Of a DNA stretch of 64,000 nucleotides, positions 56,779 through 64,000 are shown piece after piece. Source of the DNA: Poa pratensis (lineage: Eukaryota > Streptophyta > Magnoliopsida > Poales > Poaceae); NCBI GenBank assembly GCA_947311845.1, contig CAMZMU010000063.1, forward strand, positions 125,586,914 to 125,650,913. The letters are read 5' to 3'. Both the position numbers and the translations under genes were made by a program. Within the stretch, counting starts at the first letter, position 1; the number at the start of each line of letters is the position of its first letter. Under the pieces are notes generated by a model, which saw nothing but the letters and a program-made list of their open reading frames with translations, was not told where the DNA came from and did no database searches.

Positions 56779-57439
56779 TGATGACGTGAAAGACACATGT
56801 TCGTTGGGAACCCAAAGAGAAAGGTATGATGAGTGCAGCAACAAATTTTCCCTCAGTAAGAAACCAAGGTTTAATCGGACCAGTAGGAGATCGAAGTCAC
56901 TTCTGAAGGTTGTTGGTGAAGGAGTGTAGTGCGGCGCAACACCAGGGATTCCGGTGCCAACGTGGAATCTGCACAACACAATCAAACTATTTTGCCCCAA
57001 CTTAACAGTGAGGTTGTCAATCTCACCGGCTTGCTGAAAACAAAGGATTAGACGTATAGTGTGGAAATTATGTTTGTTTGCAGAGAATGAAAGAGAATAA
57101 TGACTGCAGTAGATTGTATTTCAGATGTAAAAGAATGGACCGGGGTCCACAGTTCACTAGTGGTGTCTCTCCATAAAGATAACTAATATGCTGGGTAAAC
57201 AAATAATAGCTGGGCAATTGACAATATTGAAAAGTGCATAATATGCATGTGCAAGTTGTAGTGTCTACTATGAGATTCATTTGGGCATTACGACAAAGTA
57301 CACAGACCGCTATCCAGCATGCATCTGTGCCTAAATAATCCACCTTCAGGTTAGCATCCGCACCCCTTTCAGTATTAAGTTGTAAGCAACAGATAATTGC
57401 ATTAAGTAAAGTGCATAATGTAAACAACACATATTGGGT
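56779..57439. repeat. Repeat-derived non-coding sequence
   Basis: The stretch (CGCAACACCAGGGATTCCGG, CAGTGAGGTTGTCAATCTCA, GACCGGGGTCCACAGTTCAC) recalls a dispersed Triticeae repeat. This is from memory; its class was not decided. No gene is present. Confidence 0.4.
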
Positions 57440-59723
57440 TGCGCGTACGGTAAATTAAAAATTTCACGTATTGCTACGCAACCTTCCCAAGATCTACTAT
57501 CGAGATACATGCGAATACGAAGATCCATAGATCTAGTTTAGTATACGTTACCAACAAACACCCTAGATTGCGGAAGAACGTGTTGATGACGTAGTCGATG
57601 TAGCCGATCGCGGTCTCTCTCAACCAAGCCTGGTAGAGAGATTCCGACGCCTTCTTCTTCTTCTTCGCTTCATCACCTTGATTCAACAGCTGAAGGGTCT
57701 AACGTATATGACGAGAAACCCCTCCGAGAGCTTGCACACGTACACTGGAAAGGTTCAGCAGGGCTTCACCGTCCAAGCTTGAAGTCTGCTGGTGTATATG
57801 AAGGTGGAGATCTCAACACTTGAGAAGGAGAGAGAGAGATTAGATCTAGTCTAATCGGATAGGTCGCCTCTAATTAGAGGTCCCTCTAATCACACTAGAA
57901 GAGATCTAAACTTGAGAGCAACTTGCGTCTCGTCTATTCTAATTGAGAAACTTGTGTGAATCTTGTGTGTCTCTCCAACTAGAGGGGTGGGGTTTATAAA
58001 GGAGCCCAAGAGGTAGGGAGACTTGGAAAGGAGGAAACCTTCCACTAGTCCAACTTGGACAAGGGGAAAGTTCCCCTTGCCCAATTAGGTATGGGAGGAT
58101 GAGTTGGGGTTGGACCCCAACTCTCCTCCCCTCTCCCTTCCTTGTGCACCGGCCGGCCGAGTGGGGCCCGCCCCTAGGCCGAACCGACCTAGGGCGGGTA
58201 GGGCCCACCTGGCCCGCCGCCTTCCTTGCCGCGCGGTGGGGCCCTCCTTGGCCAGCACCGACCCGACGGGTGGGGCCCGCCTGGCCGGCCACCGACCTGG
58301 CGGGTGGGGCCCGCCTGGCCCGCACCACCTCGGCCGCCGCCGCTCCGCCTTGCCCCTGCCGTGGGCCGCAAGGCCCACTAGGGTTCGGCCCGGGGTTCCC
58401 CCCATCGGCGCCTTCGGCCCACCGCCACTTGGTGGTATGGCCTTAATATTTTTGCCGTAATTATTTATCAGTTAAATAAACGAATATTTAATTAACATAT
58501 AATTAAATAATACTTTGTCATATTAATTCTTATTTGAATATTTCCTTTTACAGAATATTCACCGAATTAATTTCCTATCATATGAAACTCCTTCCATATG
58601 ATCCGGGACACCTAGTGTCCGCCGACAAAATACTCCGGATAAATATATATCCTCCATATATAAACCCTCAGAATAAATCCGACCGTGATAGTAACTTCCA
58701 TCACAAACTTTCTCTCTTGACAAGGTATGTCTATCACGCAAGCACCATGCCGGTGATACTGTCTCCATGTTCCAGACCAACCATATAACACAACTAACCA
58801 ATCCTAGTTTAAGTGTGTCCACCCTACAGGTTCGATAACGGGTATCTATAATTGGTTTGGTATCAACCAATCACCGGCCAGTGACAGTTCCAAGGACGTC
58901 CTGTGTAGCTGTTATCGTTATGCGAATAACTCTACGGTTGAACCTGTTGATTATCATATATCAATCCCATTACTCACGACACTGAACTTCACCCGAGATA
59001 TAGATTCGTGCATGATACCATGAATCAATTAAGGATTGATTCACATCATCTTTGTCTATCTCGTTACTGGTAAGTTCCCTTTACTCGTTGCCGTATTATG
59101 ATATCCCACACGGTGCAACTTCACCGTGCATTGTCTACAGAACATATTGGATACCGTTATAATACCGAGTGGGCCTTGGACGTATCTCTCTTAACCTAGA
59201 GGAGTAATTTCCCATCTCAGAACATTAGGATACACACACACCTTGAAGCCACCCAGTAACTGCCTTTATGGTCACCCTGTTACGGCCGTGACGGTTGACA
59301 GCACCAAAGCAACTCTTCCAGTATGCATGACCCCAATAACCTCATGGTTACAAGGACATGTTATACAACAACCTTTCTGTGATAAAGCTAAGGACAAAAA
59401 GACTATTTAACGGAATCTCTTAGCATACCAACACTTGGGTGACCCGGCCATATTATAGTCCAATAATATGCCATCCTTGATGCTGACATAAACTCTACGT
59501 CCATGACTAGGAAAAGCCGCGTCATCTAGCATTCAAGAATTAGTCCGTAAAAGAACTAGGGTACATTTTACGTATTCATATTCTCTACACGTGCAGGTGA
59601 GCTTTTCCCTAAATCACGCATTTAGAAATCACTTCAGTTATAGCATAGAGAATACGAATCAATAATGTATGAATCAAATATACATATGTATAAATACATT
59701 GCCTTTTGGGCATATATCCAACA
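57440..59723 (-). repeat. Left (3') LTR of the long-LTR element
   Basis: Bounded by TG (57440) and CA (59723). Contains a GC-rich stretch at 58140-58400 with many GGTGGGGCCCGCC-type repeats. The open frames on both strands there come from composition. Confidence 0.68.
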
Positions 59724-60929
59724 GTCTTCCACTTGCACAACTGGCAATGTTTAGTTTGCATAAGTTTAACATCTTGATCGATGTTCGGTGTTTCTCATGC
59801 TCACCCTTCTGTGGTTGACATTTGTCTGTTTAGCCCCTAATGGTGACTATGTGAACTTTATGTTTCTTATGCAAAAAGATATACATCTTTTCATGCACAA
59901 CCTCAATTGATCATATGATCACTTGTAGCTACTGGTTATTCTAGGTGAAACCCTGGAACCTTTACTAAGAATACAATTTCATTGTTTTACCAATTAGTTA
60001 TTTTCTTCGTAAAGAACCACACCTAGACAACCCTTCATCATGGAAGTTTTACGCTCCCACTGTCTTTGCTACTTGTTGTAGATTTTGTAATATAGACTCA
60101 ATGTTTTATGCAAACATACCCATCATTTATGATGCACAAATTTTAGAAAATTCTGTCATCTAAACCTTGTCTTAACCTTTATACTTATCTCATAAGATTT
60201 TCCAATGCAACTCTTACATTATGAGTATTTCTCACTTTTGAAGTAACTTCTTCAAAATACACCTTATGGAGAATACTCATCTTAATTGGAGTCAATTGAA
60301 CTTTCAGCAAATTCAACTTGTCAACAATTAAGTTTGACTATTTTGGTTTTGATCTTAAAATTTCACATCTTAAGAAATTCCTTTATGATCAAGATTTCAA
60401 ATCAATTGATCATGCTCACCACCGTACGAAACAACCATGGTTCTTGCACATGAATTCCCTTAAACTTTATGAGAATTTTCATTCTCTCGTATTTTGAATA
60501 ATATTCAAAACACCCTCAATGAAATTTCCGCAACATTATATCTCATCTTTATATGGCAACTTCCATATGTGATGTGACGAATATGTTTCAAACATGCATG
60601 TTATTAATTTCCTTTAATAACACTACACATTGTATCAAAACAAAATAATCTATAAAATTATATTATTCAAAACCGAATAATATAACTAAGCTCCCACTGA
60701 TTTAAATGAAACTATGACTTTCCATTATTTCCTGAAACTCAAAACAAAACTTTGTTTCTTGTTTCTCCTTTTTAATATCATTTATTTATCCTAGACAAAT
60801 ATGTTCCTTTTATGATTTGATTTATATTCAATTAACAAAAGACCCTCGAGCTGTACTAAGTACACAACCTCGATCCATCTTTCCTTTTGAAAGGAATATG
60901 TCTTTGTTAATATCTTATATATGTTCGGT

Positions 60930-62181
60930 TGCGGGTAAAACTTTAAAATTTTCCGTAACCTTACCGCCAAGATCTATTCTATGAAGGTACGTTGCACCCC
61001 ATAATGCGATGATCCAGAATACTTACAAACACGCTTGCGGAAGATCTTGTGTTTGTCGAAGTAGATGTCGGTGAAGCCTGATGAAGAATCTCACGTCCAC
61101 GCCGGGAGGTGAGATTGTTGCCGCGCGTCGTCGTTGATGTAGACCTTGATGAAGTTGCTCCGTTGTCCAAGGAATTTACTTGCGCAAATCCCGCTCTAGC
61201 GGTATCCACACATACACCGTGTCAGCCCACCCCGTGCGTTCACCGCCTAGCTACTAGCACGTGGTGAAGAGAGTCAGCCTTGCGGCGTAGTTTAGGTGGT
61301 AGATCTAATCAACTAGATTAGATCTATATGAGAAGATTAGAGACGTCTAATTCTCAACACATGAGATCTACAAGAGAGAGAGAGAGAGAACCTGCACGGA
61401 GGCAAACTTGTGTGTCTTATATCAAACCCTAGGGGCTTGGGGTTGCTTATAAAGGAGGCCAAGGGGTGGAGGTTCTTGGGGAAGGGGCCGAACCCATCCC
61501 CTTTAGGGCCGGCCGGCCAAGGAAGGGAGGGAGGAGTCCCTCCCCTTCCCCAACTCGTGATTGGGGGGAGGAGTAGGACTCCTCCCTCCAAACCTGCCTT
61601 TCCCTACAAGTTAGGGGGGGGGGGAGGAAGCCCTCCCCCACTCCAACTCGGGTTGGGGGGAGGAGTTGGACTCCTTCCCACCCGCCTCCTGCCATGTGGG
61701 GCCCGCCCTGGGCCGCCGCCCCATGTGGGGCCCGCCCTGGCCGCCGTCCTTGCCGCCGGGAGGGGGGAGTCCCCCCAAACTCGGACTCGGCCTCCCCCCA
61801 CATACCATGTGGGGTGCGGCTGCCTTGTGGGCCCCGTGAGCCCACTTGGCATCCCCCTTTTATTGGGCTCCAAATAAATCCTCTATTTATATTTTCCAAT
61901 ATATTAATTAAATAAATAATTAATTGTTTTGTCTAATTAATTCCTAAATGAACATTTCCTTTTACAGAAAATTCCCGGAATTAATTACTTATCATATAAC
62001 TCATATTTATATGAACCGGGATACCTAGTATCCGCCGACAAAACATCGGAACAATATTTCCTTCTTCATAAGCACTCGGATTAAATCCGCTGATGATAGA
62101 AACCATTCCTACCATCCCGGGACATTAGATGTCCGCATTCTCTCTAACTTATAATTCACCGGAACAAGTCTAGTGACATCG
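60930..62181 (-). repeat. Right (5') LTR of the long-LTR element, cut by CACTA
   Basis: Starts TGCGGGTAAAAC at 60930 and follows the order of the left LTR to 62181. The left LTR continues for about another kilobase beyond the matching point. The open frames at 61410-61899 are GC-rich by-products. Confidence 0.68.
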
Positions 62182-62209
62182 CACTAGTACAGAAACGGCT
62201 ATTAGTGGC

Positions 62210-62425
62210 GCACGGTTTTGGGATTCTGTGGCGCACCGCCAGGTTTGCTGGGTGCGCCACAGAATTCTCGCCACTAAAATTATTTCTGTGGCGCACCCAG
62301 TACAGTGCGCCACAGAAATAGCTCGGCAGCACCCCTATACAGAGGCATTCTGTGGCGCACTGTTTCTTGGTGCGCCACAGAAAGTGGTGCGCCACAAAAA
62401 AAAAGCATGCGCCACAGATATATTA
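62210..62425. repeat. CACTA subterminal repeats (TCTGTGGCGCAC / GTGCGCCACAGA)
   Basis: Eight or more copies in alternating orientation within about 200 bases of the terminus. The unit differs from those of the two other CACTA elements in the window. Confidence 0.88.
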
Positions 62426-63008
62426 AACATAAATACCGGTATTTTTCCATTTTGCTGTACAAATACAGGTATATACAGGATTTATACAGGTTTATACAGA
62501 AATACAGGAATATTTGACAGGTATATAAACAGACAAACACATTAATCAACATGTCATCACACATATTACTTAGTGCCCGATCGAGATACGTATATACACA
62601 TAGTCACAAAAGTGCCGAATGTTTCATCATTTCACACTACACATTACAAATCAAGTGTTCGCCGCCTAACTATGATCAAATGTAGTACACATCAGCGATA
62701 ATGGTGAGCAAGAGCGCGCGGGAGCATGCATGATCATGGAGTCCTCTTCTTGAGCGGCGCCGGGAACGGTAGAAAGCCTTCTTTCGTCTTCCACTCCCTG
62801 GTGTCATTCTGTGCCTCTAGTCGTTCTTCGATATCCCTCTAACACAACCCTGAAGATGGATTGGGAAATATATTGGTTAGTGATATAAATAGAGTATAAT
62901 TTATTCATCTAAGTAGAGAGGCAAGACAATCAATCAATTGTCATGGTTGGAAATCATATGGCTATCCTATTTGGGTTTCATAGCATAGCATATATATAAT
63001 ATATAACC

Positions 63009-63979
63009 CTACACATGCACTTCTATAATACCTCTGGGGTAGTGGAAGGACCCTGATTTGCGAATGACATCTTCGAGGATGATCGTTGCCAACTGCAGCC
63101 GGATGCGATGGAAGTCTGTTCTGTAATCAGCATCGGTGAGAGCATCCGCGCTTTTGGTGTATTCTGCGAGACCAGATGGAATCTTCGTTTTCTCGACATC
63201 CCGGACAATCGATTTAATGTGATGGAGGGCGTAGTAGGCCTCCTTCACGCTGCCATCCAGTTGCTTGACGCAATGGAATCCGGTCCCATGCTGGAACTTG
63301 TGTGTGTTCTCATCCGTGTAGAATTCCGCCTTCTTATGGAAGGGGCCGCCCTTTTGGGCATAGGCCTCGAGAGCGTCATCGAGAACACCCTTTATTCTGG
63401 TGTATCGTCTCGGCGTGGATTTATTCCCCGAGTCCAAATAAGTGGCAATGGACCACCTCGGGGATACGCAGATGAGTGCGCAGTACTTGTCCCTGCTCAA
63501 CACAATTGAAGAAGGATCAGCGATGGAAGAAATGTAGAAGAAGGCATAAGATACGACTGTGGCGAGCTGATGTGTACTTACTCGAAAAAGAAAGGCAGAA
63601 GAAGGACGTTCTTCCTCTTGTTGGCCAGCATGACCCTTACGAGGTACTCCATGGCCGTTTCCCGTGTCTTTGATCCTTCCACCAGATGGCTGTCGCGCAT
63701 GTAGTAGGGATCCACTATCGCGACGTACGGGGTATCATCTCTCCTGATCTTCATCGCCACATCGAGCGCATATAGGCGGACCATGTTATAGTCCAGCCGC
63801 TGAGTGTGAAAGAGTTTGAAGATGTCCTCGTACGCTATGAAGAACACATCCGCGGGGTCTTCCTGGACGAAGTCCACCAGCTCCTTTGGCACCTTGACCG
63901 CGAACGCCGGGTAACTCGGGTGCTTGTCTTTAAGAAGGAGCTGCTCTAGATGCAAGATAGATTCCTGCAAGGCAATCAT
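63009..63979 (-). CDS. CACTA ULP1-like protein, C-terminal exons
   Basis: Two minus-strand pieces, 63578-63979 and 63009-63503, separated by a probable intron. The upstream piece reads HPAFAVKVPK-type sequence (YPAFAVKVPKELVDFVQ), DVFFIAYEDIFKLFH and MVRLYALDVAMKIRRDDTPY. The downstream piece has the LDS aspartate region (IATYLDSG) and RIKGVLDDALEAY. At the expected catalytic cysteine the sequence is VKEAYYALHH, so the usual CGYY-type motif is absent and protease activity is doubtful. These C48-like proteins are common second genes of grass CACTA elements. The 5' end is outside the window, so the exact intron is uncertain. Confidence 0.7.
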
Positions 63980-64000
63980 GGGTCCTTCTGCAAGGCGGAG

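Larger units (their letters stand above)
57440..62181 (-). mobile_element. Long-LTR retrotransposon, minus strand, right LTR truncated
   Basis: Two diverged copies of a long sequence flank about 1.2 kb. The left copy (57440-59723) ends ATATCCAACA, the inverse of TGTTGGATAT, a Copia-like LTR start. Next to it on the minus strand is the purine tract AAGTGGAAGAC. The right copy (from 60930) shares the ordered blocks GCAACC-TT..AAGATCTA, GCGGAAGA, TTATAAAGGAG, the GGGGCCCGCC-rich part, TTTCCTTTTACAGAA and CCGCCGACAAAA. It stops at 62181, where a CACTA element begins. The internal part (59724-60929) is AT-rich with no frame over 60 codons, so the element is non-autonomous. No primer binding site was recognised. 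Confidence 0.72.
62182..64000 (-). mobile_element. CACTA (En/Spm) element, left end; runs off the window
   Basis: The terminus CACTAGTACAGAAACGG at 62182 is followed by subterminal repeats. A ULP1-like gene lies on the minus strand with its 3' end 830 bases from the terminus. The right end, and any transposase, lie beyond 64000, so the target duplication cannot be checked. Confidence 0.88.

Noticed and set aside
58085..58460. Four overlapping frames of over 100 codons
   Set aside because: GGGGCCCGCC-rich LTR repeats leave all frames open.
61337..61915. Frames up to 155 codons on both strands
   Set aside because: GC-rich LTR part corresponding to 58140-58400; no coding features.

Overview
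This window is nuclear DNA of a grass, most likely of the wheat tribe (Triticeae). The gene models, the splice sites, the Au-type SINE and the CACTA, Stowaway, Tourist, Copia and Helitron repeats all fit this. About a fifth is host gene sequence; the rest is layered transposable elements, several placed exactly by their target-site duplications (TSDs).

Layout, left to right. 1-5048 is the end of a CACTA element with decayed ULP1-type coding sequence on the minus strand. 7087-9133 (+) encodes a kinase-pseudokinase fusion of the tandem-kinase (TKP) type, carrying one single-base frameshift. 10370-11801 is a Helitron. 12256-12663 (+) encodes a small secreted eight-cysteine peptide of the ESF1 type. 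13918-20916 (-) is a pinoresinol-lariciresinol reductase (PLR) gene whose exon 2 is broken by a retroposon and whose first intron is filled by a MULE and a CACTA element; its promoter region is duplicated. 22255-25450 is an unclassified 3.2-kb element with a 12-bp flanking repeat. 25685-27792 (-) is an intact four-exon pyruvate decarboxylase gene.

30531-31505 (-) is a DUF295 gene. Divergent from it, 31842-31967 (+) is a U5 spliceosomal RNA gene with its own USE/TATA promoter. 32517-34181 (-) is an MRH1/MDIS-like receptor pseudokinase without visible LRR exons. 38812-40647 (-) is an F-box pseudogene hit by two MITEs. 42958-49914 (+) is an F-box/LRR gene whose reading frame is intact except for a young 5.5-kb non-autonomous Copia insertion. 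51382-55923 is a 4.5-kb Helitron carrying fragments of a host gene. 57440-62181 is a long-LTR element, itself cut by a second CACTA element that starts at 62182 and runs off the window.

The genes do not form a pathway. PLR (lignan synthesis) and pyruvate decarboxylase (fermentation) are metabolic neighbours only by position. The themes are kinase and pseudokinase receptor-type genes, F-box/DUF295 genes, and repeated gene disruption by mobile DNA. All calls rest on reading the sequence; no database search was run. Family names are from recognition of conserved motifs.
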